NCBI GenBank assembly: GCA_037447655.1
Contig: JBBHKE010000986.1
Location: forward strand, 265,353-329,352
Reading direction: 5' to 3'
Length of the DNA stretch: 64,000 nt
DNA from: Zygnema cylindricum
Lineage: Eukaryota; Streptophyta; Zygnematophyceae; Zygnematales; Zygnemataceae
The notes beneath the pieces are model-generated. The model made no database searches and was not told where the DNA came from. It worked only from the letters and a program-made list of their open reading frames with translations. Within the stretch, counting starts at the first letter, position 1. Each line of letters begins with the position of its first letter. Of this stretch, positions 1-12,700 are shown one piece after another. Position numbers and translations under genes: made by a program.

Positions 1-75
1 AATATAACAATTACGAGTTTTTTTATCAATTTTTATTGGTATTTGGTACAAAGAATGTGTTTAAACTCTAAAGCG
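1..75. other. Divergent left edge of the satellite array
   Basis: This AT-rich stretch does not match the satellite consensus; recognisable satellite begins near 76 (GTTACAAATATC). Positions 41-81 resemble the reverse complement of 18169-18210, just right of the assembly gap. Shared words are ATTTGGTACAAA, GTGTTTAAAC and GCGATTGTT. It is probably a strongly diverged monomer or a junction to another repeat. No gene is visible. Confidence 0.5.
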
Positions 76-100
76 ATTGTTACAAATATCTTTGTTAGCG

Positions 101-752
101 TAATCTCAAATTTGTGTAAGAAACATGGTTTATGGTTATTTTTAACTATTTTTTTGAGCATTAACAATATAAAGTGTTTGTTACCACTATTGTTGTTAGC
201 GCAAACACAAACTTGTGTTATAAACATGGTTTGGGGATTATTTTGCCTGTTTTTGTAACCGTGAACAATAAACGTTGTTTGTTACAAATATCTTTGTTAG
301 CACAATCTCAAATTTGTGTTAGAAACGTGGTTAAGGGTTTTTTTTAACTATTTTTATAAGCGTTAACAATGTAAAGTTCTTGTTACCACTATTGTTGTTA
401 GCGCAAACACAAAATTTGTGTTATAAACATGGTTTCTTAGTTTATTTTACCTCTTTTTGTGACCCCAAACAATAAACATTGTTTGTTAAAAATATCTTTG
501 TTAGCGCAAACTCAAATTTGTGTTAGAAACATGGTTTGGGGTTTTTTTAATTACTTTTGTGAGCGTTTACAATATAAAGTGTTTGTTACCACTATTGTTA
601 TTAGCGCAAACACAAACTTGTGTTATAAACATGGTTCGGAGTTTACTTTATCTCTTTTTGTGACCGCCAACAATAAACATTGTTTGTTACAAATATATTT
701 GTTAGCGCAAACTCAAATTTGTGTAAGAAACATGGTTTAAGGTTTTTTTTAA
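101..752 (+). repeat. Satellite segment duplicated near-identically at 17453-18105
   Basis: About 650 bp covering just over three dimers. It is almost identical to 17453-18105: I count about a dozen differences by eye and a net length difference of 1 bp. Shared diagnostic variants are TAATCTCAAATTTG, GGGGATTATTTTGCCTG, AACCGTGAAC, AAAGTTCTTGTTACC and ACACAAAATTTG. Neighbouring dimers differ from each other far more. A weaker copy begins near 1921, 1819 bp downstream, which equals nine dimers. Confidence 0.85.
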
Positions 753-3700
753 CAATTTTTTTGAGCATTAACAATATAAAGTGTTTGTTTCCACTATTGT
801 TGTTAGCGCAAACACAAACTTGTGTTATAAACATGGTTTGGAGATTATTTTGCCTGTTTTTGTAACCGCGAACAATAAATGTTGTTTGTTACAAATATAT
901 TTGTTAGCACAAACTCAAATTTGTGTTAGATACGTGGTTAAGGGTTTTTTTTAACTATTTTTATGAGCGTTAACAATATAAAGTGTTTGTTTTCACTATT
1001 TATGTTAGCGCAAACACAAACTTGTGTTATAAACATGGTTCAGAGTTTATTTTACTTCTTTTTGTGACCGCGTACAATAAACGTTGTTTGTTACAAAAAT
1101 CTTTGTTAGTGCAAACTCAAATTTGTGTTGGAAACATGGTTCAGGGTTTTTTTCAACTAATTTTGTGAGCGTTAACAATATAAAGTGTTTGTTACCACTA
1201 TTGTTGTTAGCGCAAATACAAACTTGTGTTATAAACATGGTTGGAAGTTTATTTTACCTCTTTTTGTGACTGCGAACAATAAACGTTGTTTGTTACAAAT
1301 ATTTTTGTTAGGGCAAATTCAAATTTGTGTAAGAAACATGGTTTAGGGTTTTTTTTAACTATTTTTGTGAGCGTTAACTATATAAAGTGTTTGTTACCAC
1401 CATTGGTGTTAACAAACACAAACTTGTGTTATAAACATGGTTCGGTGTTTATTTTACCTCTTTTTGTGACTGCCAACAATAAACGTTGTTTGTTTCAATT
1501 ATCTTTCTTAGCGCAAACTCAAGTTTGTGTTAGAAACATGGTTTGGGGTTTTTTTATAACTATTTTTGTGAGCGTTAACAATATATAGTCTTTTTTACCT
1601 TTATTGTTGTAACCGCTAACACAAACTTGTGCTATCAACATGGTTCGGAGTTTATTTTACCTCTTTTTGTCACCGTGAGTAATAAACGTTGTTTGTTACA
1701 AATATCTTTGTTAGCGCAAACTCAAATTTGTGTTGGAAACATGGTTCACGGTTTTTTTTAACTGTTTTTGTGAGCATTAACAATATAAAGTGTTTGTTAC
1801 CACTATTGTTGTTAGCGCAAACACAAACTTGTATTATAAACATGGTTTGGAGTTTATTTTACCTTTTTTTTGTGACCGCAAACAATATACCTTTTTTGTT
1901 ACAAATATCTTTGTTAGCGCAATCTCAAATTTGTGTAAAAAACATAGTTTATGGTTATTTTTAACTATTTTATTGAGCATTAACAATATAAAGTGTTTGT
2001 TACCACTATTGTTGTTAGCGCAAACACAAACTTGTGTTATAAACATGGTTTGGAGATTATTTTGCTTGTTTTTGTAACCGTGAACAATAAACGTTGTTTG
2101 TTACAAATATCTTTGTTAGCACAATCACAAATTTGTGTTAGAAACGTGGTTAAGGGATTTTTTTTTCTATTTTTATGAGCGTTAACAATATAAAGTTCTT
2201 GTTACCACTATTGTTGTTAGCGCAAACACAAAATTTGTGTTATAAACATGGTTTCTTAGTTTATTTTACCTTTTTTTGTGACCGCAAACAATAAACATTG
2301 TTTGTTAAAAATATCTTTGTTAGCGCAAACTCAAATTTGCGTTAGAAGCATAGTTAAGGGTTTTTTTTAACTATTTTTGTGAGCGTTAACAATATAAAGT
2401 GTTTGTTACCTCTATTTATGTTAGCGAAAACACAAACTTGTGTTATCAACATGGTTCGGAGTTTATTTTACCTCTTTTTGTGAACCCAACAATAAACGTT
2501 GTTTGTTACAAATATATTTGTTAGCGCAAACTCAAATTTTTGTAAGAAACATGGTTTGGTGTTTTTTAAACTATTTTAGTGAGCGTTAACAATATAAAGT
2601 GTTTGTTACCACTATTGTTGTTAGCGCAAACACAAACTTGTGTTATAAACATGGTTGGAAGTTTATTTTACCTCTTTTTGTGACCGCGAACAATAAATGT
2701 TGTTTGTTACAAATATTTTTGTTAGCGCAAATTCAAATTTGTGTAAGAAACATGGTTTAGGGTTTTTTTTAACTATTTTTGTGAGCGTTAACAATATAAA
2801 GTGTTTGTTACCACTATTGTTGTTAGCGCAAACATAAGCTTGTGTTACAAACATTGTCCAGAGTTTATTTTACCTCTTTTTGTGACAGGGAACAATAAAC
2901 ATTGTTTGTTACAAATATCTTAGTTAGGGTTAACTCAAATTTGTGTTAGAAACATGGTTTAGGGTTTTTTTTAACTATTTTTGTGAGCGTTAACAATATA
3001 AAGTGTTTGTTTCCACTATTGTTGTTTGCGCAAACACAAACTTGTGTTATCAACATGGTTCGGAGTTTATTTTACCTCTTTTTATGACCACGAACAATAA
3101 ACGTGTTTGTTACAAATATATTTGCTAGCGCAAACTCAAATTTGTGTTAAAAACATTGTTTAAGGGTTTTTTTAACTATTTTTGTGAGCGTTAACAATAT
3201 AAAGTGTTTGTTACCTCTATTTTTGTTAGCGAAAACACAAACTTGTGTTATAAACATGGTTCGGAGTTTATTTTACCTCTTTTTGTGACCGCAAAAGATA
3301 AACGTTGTTTGTTACAAATATCTTTGTTAGTGCAAACTCAAATCTGTTTTAGAAACATTTTTTAGGGCTTTTATTAACTATTTTTGTGAGCGTTAACAAT
3401 ATAAAGTGTTTGTTACCACTATTGTTGTTAGCGCAAACACAAACTTGTGTTATAAACAAGATTCGAAGTTTATTTTACCACTTTTTGTGACCGCGAACAA
3501 TAAACGTTGTTTGTTACAAATATCTTTGTTAGCGCACACTCAAATTTGTGTTAGAAACATGGTTTAGGGTTTTTTTGTAACTATTTTTGTGAGTGTTAAC
3601 AATATATAGTGTTTGTTACCACTATTGTTGTTAGCGCAAACAAAAACATGTGTTATAAACATGGTTTGGAGTTTATTTTGCCTCGTTTTGTGACCGCAAG

Positions 3701-6700
3701 GAATAAACATTGTTTGTTACAAATATCTTTGTTAGCGCAAACTCAAATTTGTGTTAGAAACATGGTTTAGGGTTTATTTTAACTATTTTTGTGAGCGTTA
3801 ACAATATATAGTGTTTGTTACCACTATTGTTGTTAGCGCAAACACAAACTTGTGTTATAAACATGGTTTGTAGTTTATTTTACCTCGTTTTGTGATTGAA
3901 GAAATAAACGTTGTTTGTTACAAATATATTTGTTAGCGCAATCTCAAATTTGTGTTAGAAACATGGTTTAGGGTTTTTTTTTTAAACTATTTTTGTGAGT
4001 GTTAATAATATAAAGTATTTGTTACCACTATTGTTGTTAGCGCAAACACAAACTTGTGTTATAAACATGATTCAGAGTTTATTTTACCTCTTTTTGTGAC
4101 AGTGAACAATAAACATTGTTTGTTACAAATATCTTTAGTAGCGCAAACTCAAATTTGTGTTAGAATTACGGTTTAGGGTTTTTTTTAACTATTTTTGTGA
4201 GCCTTAACAATATAAAGTGATTGTTACCACTATTGTTGTTAGCGCAAACACAAACTTGTGTTATAAACATGGTTTGGAGTTTATTTTACCTCTTTTTGTT
4301 ACCGCAAGAAATAAACGTTGTTTGTTACAAATATCTTTGTTAGCGCAATCTCAAATTTGTGTTAGAAACATTGTTTAAGGTTTTATTTAACTATTTTTGT
4401 GAGCGTTAACAATATAAAGTGTTTGAATGCACTATTGTTGTTAGCGCAAACACAAACTTGTGTTACAAACATGGTCCAAAATTTATATTACCTCTTTTTG
4501 TGACCGCGAACAATAAACGTTGTTTTGTTCAAATATTTTTGTTAGCGCAAACTCAAATTTGTGGTAGAACATGGTTTAGGGTTTTTTTTAACTGTTTTTG
4601 TGAGCGATAACAATTTAAAGTGTTTATTACCACTAATGTGGTTAGCGCAAACACAAACTTGTGTTACAAACATGGTCCGGAGTTTATTTTACCTCTTTTT
4701 GTGACCGAGAACAATAAACGTTGTTTGATACAAATATCTTTGTTAGCGCAAACTCAAATTTGTGAAAGAAACATGGTTTAGGGTTTATTTCACTATTTTT
4801 GTTAACGTTATAAAAATAAAATGTTTGATAGCACTATTTTTGTTAGTGAAAACATATACTTGTGTTATATACATGGTTCGGAGTTTATTTTACCTCTTTT
4901 TGTGACCGGGAACAATGAAGATGTTTTGTACAAATATTTTTGTTAGCGCAAACTCAAATTTGTGTTAGAAACATTGTTTAGGGATTTTTTTAACTATTTC
5001 TCTGAGTGTTAACAATATAATGGGTTTGTTACAACTATTGTTGTTAGCGCAAATACAAAATTGTGTTATAAACATTGTTGAGGTTTATTTTACCTCTTTT
5101 TGTGACCGGAAACAATAAACCTTTTTTTTACAAATATCTTTGTTAGCGCAAACTCAAATTTGTATTACAAACATGGTCCAGAGTTTATTTTACCTCTTTT
5201 TGTGACCGCTAACAATAAACGTTGTTTTGTTCAAATTTTTTTGTTAGCGCAAACTCAAATTTGTGATAGAAACATGGTTTAGGGTTTTTTTTAACTGTTT
5301 TTGTGAGCGATAACAATTTAAAGTGTTTATTACCACTATTGTTGTTAGCGCAACACAAACTTGTTTCATAAACATGGCTTGGAGTTTATTCTTCCTCTTT
5401 TTGTGACCCCGAACAACAAACATTGTTTGTTACAAATATCTTTGTTAGCGCAAACTCAAATTTGTGTTAGAAACATTGTTTAAGGTTTTTTTTAACTATT
5501 TTTATGAGCGTTAACAATATAAAGTGTTTGAATGCACTATTGTTGTTAGCGCAAACACAAACTTGTGTTACAAACATGGTCCAGAGTTTATTTTACCTCT
5601 TTTTGTGACCCCGAACAATAAACGTTGTTTTGTTCAAATATTTTTGTTAGCGCAAACTCAAATTTGTGGTAGAACATGGTTTAGGGATTTTTTTAACTGT
5701 TTTTGTGAGCGATAACTATTTAAAGTGTTTATTACCACTATTGTTGTTAGCGCAACACAAACTTGTTTCATAAACATGGTTTGGAGTTTATTCTTCCTTT
5801 TCTTGTGACCGCGAACAACAAACATTGTTTGATACAAATATCTTTGTTAGAGCAAACTCAAATTTGTGTTAGAAACATTGTTTAAGGTTTTTTTTAACTA
5901 TTTTTGTGAGCGTTAACAATATAAAGTGTTTGAATGCACTATTGTTGTTAGCGCAAACACAAACTTATGTACAAACATGGTCCGAAGTTTATTTTACCTC
6001 TTTTTGTGACCGAGAACAAAAAAAGTTGTTTGATACAAATATCTTTGTTAGTGCAAACACAAATTTGTGAAAGAAACATGGTTTAGGGTTTATTTTACTA
6101 TTTTTGTGAACATTAAAAAATATTAATTGTTTGTTGTCACTTTTGTTGTTAGCGCATACACAAACCTGGGTTATAAACATAAATAGAAGTTTACTTTACC
6201 TCTTTTTCTGACCACGAACAATAAACGCTGTTTGTTATATATATCTTTGTTAGCGCAAATTCAAATTTGTGTTAGAAACATGGTTTAGGGTTTATTTGAC
6301 TATTTTTGTTAACGTTAACAATATAAAATGTTTGATAGCACTTTTTTTGTTAGTGCAAACAAATACTTGTGTTATAAACATGGTTCGGAGTTTATTTTAC
6401 CTCTTTTTGTGACCGCAAACAATGAAGTTATTTTGTACAAATATTTTTGTTAGCGCAAACTCAAATTTGTGTTAGAAACATTGTTTTGGGATTTTTTTAA
6501 CTATTTTTCTGAGTGTTAACAATATAATGGGTTTGTTACAACTATTGTTGTTAGCGCAAATACAAAATTGTGTTATAAATATTGTTCGAGGTTTATTTTA
6601 CCTCTTTTTGTGACCGGAAACAATAAAACTTTTTTTTACAAATATCTTTGTTAGCGCAAACTCAAATTTGTGTTAGATTCATGGTTTAGGGTTTTTTTTA

Positions 6701-9700
6701 ACTTTTTTTGTGAGCATTAACAATATAAAGTGTTTGTTACCACTATTGTTGTTAGAGCAAACACAAACTTTTGTTATAAACATGGTTTGGAGTTTAAATT
6801 ACCTCTTTTTGTGACCGCAAGAAATAAAAGTTGTTTGTTACAAATATCTTTGTTAGCGCAAACTCAAATTTGTGATAGAAACATGGTTTAGGGTATTTTT
6901 TAAATATTTATGTGAGTGTTGACAATATAAAGTGTTTGTTACCACTATTGTTGTTAGCAAACACAAAATTTTGTTATAAACATGGTTCGGAGTTCATTTT
7001 ACCTTTTTTTGTGACAGCGAACAATAAACGTTGTTTGTTACAAATATCTTTTTTAGCGCAAACTCAAATTTGTGTTCGAATCATAGTTTTGGGTTATTTT
7101 TAACTATTTTTGTGAGCGTTAACAATATAAAGTGTTTGAATGCACTATTGTTGTTAGCGCAAACACAAACTTATATTACAAACATGGTCCGGAGTTTATT
7201 TTACCTCTATTTTTGACCGCTAAAAATAAACGTTGTTTGTTATAAATATATTTAGTAACGCAAACTCAAATTTGTGTAAGAATCATGGTTTATGGTTTTT
7301 TTTAACTATTTCTGTGAACGTTAACAATATAAAGTGTTTGTTACACTATTGTTGTTAGCGCAAACACAAACTTGTGTTATAAACATGGTTTGGAGTTTAT
7401 TGTACCTCTTTTTGTGACCGCAAGAAATAAACGTTGTTTGTTACAAATATGTTTGTTAGCGCAAACTCAAATTTGTGTTCAAAACATAGTTTAGGGTTTT
7501 TTATTAAATTTCTCTTATTGTTAACAATATAAAGTGTTTGTTACCACTATTGTTTTTAGCACAAACACAATCTTGTGTTATTAACATGGTTTAGAGTTTA
7601 TTTTACCTTTTTTTTGTGACCGCCAACAATAAACGTTGTTTGTTACAAATATCTTTGATAGCGCAAACTCAAATTTGTGTTATAAACATGGTTCGGTGTT
7701 TATTTTACCTCTTTTTGTGACAAGGAACAATAAATGATGCTTGTTACAAATATATTTGTTTACTCAAACTCAAATTTGCGTTAGAAACATGGTTTAGGGT
7801 TATATTTAAATATTTTTGTGAGCGTTAACAATATAAATTGATTGTTACCTCTATTGTTGTTAGCGTAAACACAAACTTGTGTTATAAACATGGTTCGGAG
7901 TTTATTTTATCTATTTTTGTGACCGCGAATAATAAAACTTTCTTGTTACAAATATCTTTGTTAGCGCAAACTCATATTTGTGTAAAAAACATGGTTTAGG
8001 GTTATATTTAAATATTTTTGTGAGCGTTAACAATATAAATAGTTTGTTACCTCTATTGTTGTTAGCTCAAAAATTAACTTGTGTTATAAACATGGTTCGG
8101 AGTTTATTTTACCTTTTTTTATGTCCGGGAACAATACACGTTGTTTGTTACAAATATCTTTGTTAGCGCAAACTCAAATTTGTGTTAGAAACATGCTTTA
8201 GGGTTTTTTTTTAACTATTTTTGTGAGCGTTAACAATATAAAATGTTTTTTTGCACTATTGTTGTTAGCGGAAACAAAAAATTATGTTATAAACATGGTT
8301 CAAAGTTTATTTTACCTCTTTTTGTGACCGCCAACAATAAACATTGTTTGTTACAAATATCTTTGATAGCGTAAACTCAAATTTGTGTTAGAAACATGGT
8401 CGATGGTTTTATTTTATTTTTTTTGTGAGCATTAACAATATGAAGTGTTTTTTACGATTATTGTTATAAGCGCAAACACAAACTTGTGTTATAAACATGG
8501 TTTGGAGTTTATTTTACCTCTTTTTGTGACCACAAGAAATAAATGTTGTTTGATACAAATATCTTTGTTAGCGCAAACTCAAATTTGTGATAGAAACATG
8601 GTTTAGGGTATTTTTTAACTATTTCTGTGAGCGTTGACAATATAAAGTGTTTGTTACCACTATTGTTGTTAGCAAACACAAACTTTTGTTATAAATATGG
8701 TTTTGGAGTTTATTTTACCTCTTTTTGTGAATGCGAACGATAAACGTTGTTTGTTACAAATATCTTTGTTAGCGCAAACTCAAATTTGTGTTCGAAACAT
8801 AGTTTAGGGTTTTTTTTAAATAATTTTTGTGAGCGTCAACAATATAAAAATTCTGATACATCTATTGTTGATAGCACAAACACAAACTTGTGTTATAAAC
8901 ATGGTTCGGAGTTTATTTGACCTCTTTTTTTGACCGCAAACAATAAACGTTGTTTGTTACAAATATCTTTGTTAGCGCAAACTCAAATTTGTGTTAGAAG
9001 CATGGTTTAGGGTTTTTTTTAACTATTTTTGTGAGCGTTAACAATATATAGTGTTTGTAACGACTATTGTTGTTAGCGTAAACACAAAATTGTGTTATAA
9101 ACATTGTATGAGGTTTATTTTACCTCTTTTTGTGACCGCAAACATTAAACCTGTCTTGTTACAAATATCTTTGTTAGCACAAACTCCAATTTGTGTTTGA
9201 AACATGGTTTTGAAATTTTTTTAAATATTTTTGTGAGCATTAACAATATAATGTGATTGTTACCACTATTGTTGTTAGCGCAAACACAAACTTGTGTTAT
9301 AAACGCGGTTCAGAGTTTACTTTACCTTTTTTGTGATCGCCAACAATAAACGTTGTTTGTTACAAATATCTTTGATAGCGCAAACTCAAATTTTTGTTAG
9401 AAACATGGTCGAGGATTTTATTTTAATTTTTTTATTAGACTTAACAATATGAAGTGTTTTTAACGATTGTTGTTATTAGGGCAAACACAAACTTGTGTTA
9501 TAAACATGGTTCAGAGCTTATTTTACCTCTTTTTGTGACCGGGAACAATAAACGTTGTTTGTTACAAATATCTTTGTTACCGCAAACTCAAATTTGTGTT
9601 AGAAACATGGTTTAGGTTTTTTTTTAAATAATTTTTGTGAGTGTCAACAATATAAATAGGTTGTTACCTCTATTATTGTTAGGTTAAACACAAACTTGTG

Positions 9701-12700
9701 TTATAAACATGGTTCGGAGTTTATTTTACCTCTTTTTGTGACCGCGAACAATAAACGTTGTTTGTTACAAATATCTTTGTTAGCGCAAACTCAAATTTGT
9801 GTTAGAAGCATGTTTAAGGTTTTTTTTTAACTAATTTTTTGAGCGTTAACAATATAAAGTGTTTATTACCACTTTTGTTGTTTGGGCAAAAACAAATTTG
9901 TGTTATAAACATGGTTCAGAGCTTATTTTACCTCTTTTTGTAACCGCGAACAATAAACGTTGTTTGTTACAAATATCTTTGTTAGCGCAAACTCAAATTT
10001 GTGTTCGAAACATGGTTTAGGGTTTTTTTAAATAAATTTTGTGAGCGTTAACAATATAAGTAGTTTGTTACCTCTATTGATGTTAGTGCAAACACAAACT
10101 TGTGGTATAAACATTGTTCGGCGTTTATTTTACCTCTTTTTATCAGCGGAAACAATAAACGTTGTTTGTTACAAATATCTTTGTTAGCGCAAACTCAAAT
10201 TTGTGTTAGAAACATGGTTTAGGGTTATATTTTAAATTTCTCTTATTGTTAACAATATAAAGTGTTTGTTACCATTATTGTTTTAAGCTCAATCACAAAA
10301 TTGTGATATAAACATGGTTTTGAGTTTATTTTACCTCTTTTTGTGACCGCGAACAATAAACTTTGTTTGTTACAAATATCTTTTCTAGGGCAAACTCAAA
10401 TTTGTGTTAGAAACATGGTCGAGGGATTTTCTTCAATATATTTGTGAGGGTTAACAATAAAAAGTGTTTTTTTTCGACTATTGTTGATAGCGCAAACACA
10501 AACTTGTTTCATAAACATGGATTGGAGTGTATTCTACTTTTTTTTTGTGACCGCAACAATAAACATTGTTGATTACAATAAATTTGTTAGCGCAAACTCA
10601 AATTTGTGTTAGAAACATTGTTTAGGGATATTTTTAACTATTTTTGTGAGCGTTTACAATATAAAGTGTTTGTTACCACTATTGTTGTTAGCGCAAACAC
10701 AAAATTGTGTTATAAACATTGTTCGGATTTTATTTTACCTCTTTTTGTGACCGGGAACAATAAACCTTTCTTGTTACAAATATCTTTGTTAGGGCAAACT
10801 CAAATCTGTGTTAGAAACATGGTTTAGGGTTTTTTTCCAAATATTTTTGTGAGTGTTAACAATATAAAGTGTTTTTTACCACTATTGTTGTTAGCGCAAA
10901 CACAAACTTGTTTCATAAACATGGTTTGGAGTGTATTCTACTTCTTTTTGTGACCGCGAATAATAAACGTTGTTTGGTACAAATATCTTTCTTAACACAA
11001 ACTCAAATTTGTGTTAGAAACATAGTTTAGGGTTTTTTTCAACTTTTTTTGTGAGCATTAACAACATAAAGTGTTTGTTTCCACTATTGTTGTTAGAGCA
11101 CCACAAACTTGTGTTATAAACGTGGTTCAGAGTTTATTTTACCTCTTTTTGTGACTGCCAACAATAAATGTTGTTTGTTACAAATATCTTTGATAGCGCA
11201 AATTCAAATTTGTGTAAGAAACATGGTAGAGGGTTTTATTTAATTTTTTTTGTGAGCGTTAACAATATAAAGTGTTTGTAACCACTTTTGTTGTTAGCGC
11301 AAAAACAAACTTGTGTTATAAAAATTCATCGAGGTTTTTTTTAACTCTTTTTGTAACCGCGAACAATAAACGTTGTTTGTTACAAATATCTTTGTTAGCG
11401 CAAACTCAAATTTGTGTAAGAACCTGGTTTAGGGTTTTTTTTCAATAATTTTTGTGAGCATTAACAATATAAATAGTTTGTTACCTCTATTGTGTTAGCG
11501 CAAACACAAAATTGTGTTATAAACATGGTTAGGAGTTTATTTTACCTCTTTTTATGATAGCGAACAATAAACGTTGTTTATTACAAATATCTTTGTTGTC
11601 GCAACTCAAATTTGTGTTAGAAACATGCTTCAAGGTTTTTTTTTACCTATTTTTGTGAGCGTTAACAATATAAAGTGTTTTTTACCACTATTGTTGTTAG
11701 CGCAAACACAAACTTGTTTCATAAACAGTGTTTGGAGTTTATTTTACCTTTTTTTGTGACTGCCAACAATAAACGTCGCTTGGTACAAATATATTTTCTA
11801 GCGCAAACTCAAATTTGTGTTAGAAACATTGTTTAGGGATTTTTTTAACTATTTTTGTGAGAGTTAACAATATAAAGTGTTTGATACCACTATTGTTGTT
11901 AGCGCAAACAAACTCTTGTGTTATAAACATGGTTCAGAGTTAATTTTACCTCTTTTTGTGACAGCGAACAATAAACGTTGTTTGTTACAAATATCTTTGT
12001 TAGCGCAAACTCATATTTGTGTTAGAAACATGGTTTAGGGGTTTTTTTAACTATTTTTGTGAGCGTTAACAATATAAAGTGTTTTTTACCACTTTTGTTG
12101 TTAGCGCAAAAACAAACTTGTGTTATAAAAATTCATCGAGGTTTTTTTTACCTCTTTTTGTAACCGCGAACAATAAACGTTGTTTGTTACAAATATCTTT
12201 GTTAGCGCAAACTCAAATTTGTGTTAGAAAAATGCTTTAGGGTTTTCTTTAACTGTTTTTGTGAGCATTATTAAAATAATGTGTTTGTTACCACTATTGT
12301 TGTTAGCGCAAACACAAACTTGTGTTATAAACATGGTTTGGAGTTTATTTTACCTCTTTTCGTGACCGCGAACAATAAACGTCGTTTGTTACAAATATCT
12401 TTGGTAGCGCAAACTGGAACTTGTGTTACAAAGATGGTTTAGGGTTTTTTTAATATATATTTGTGAGTGTTATCATTGTAAAGTGTTTGTTACCACTATT
12501 GTTGTTAGTGCAAACACAAACTCAAGTTATAAACATGGTTTCGGAGTTTTTTTTACATCTTTTTGTGACCGCGATCAATAAACGTTGTTTGTTTTAAATA
12601 TCTTTATTAGCGCAAACCCAAATTTGTGTTAGAAACATGGTTTAAGATTTTTTTTAAATATATTTGTGAGTGTTAATAATATTATTAGTTTGTTACCTCT

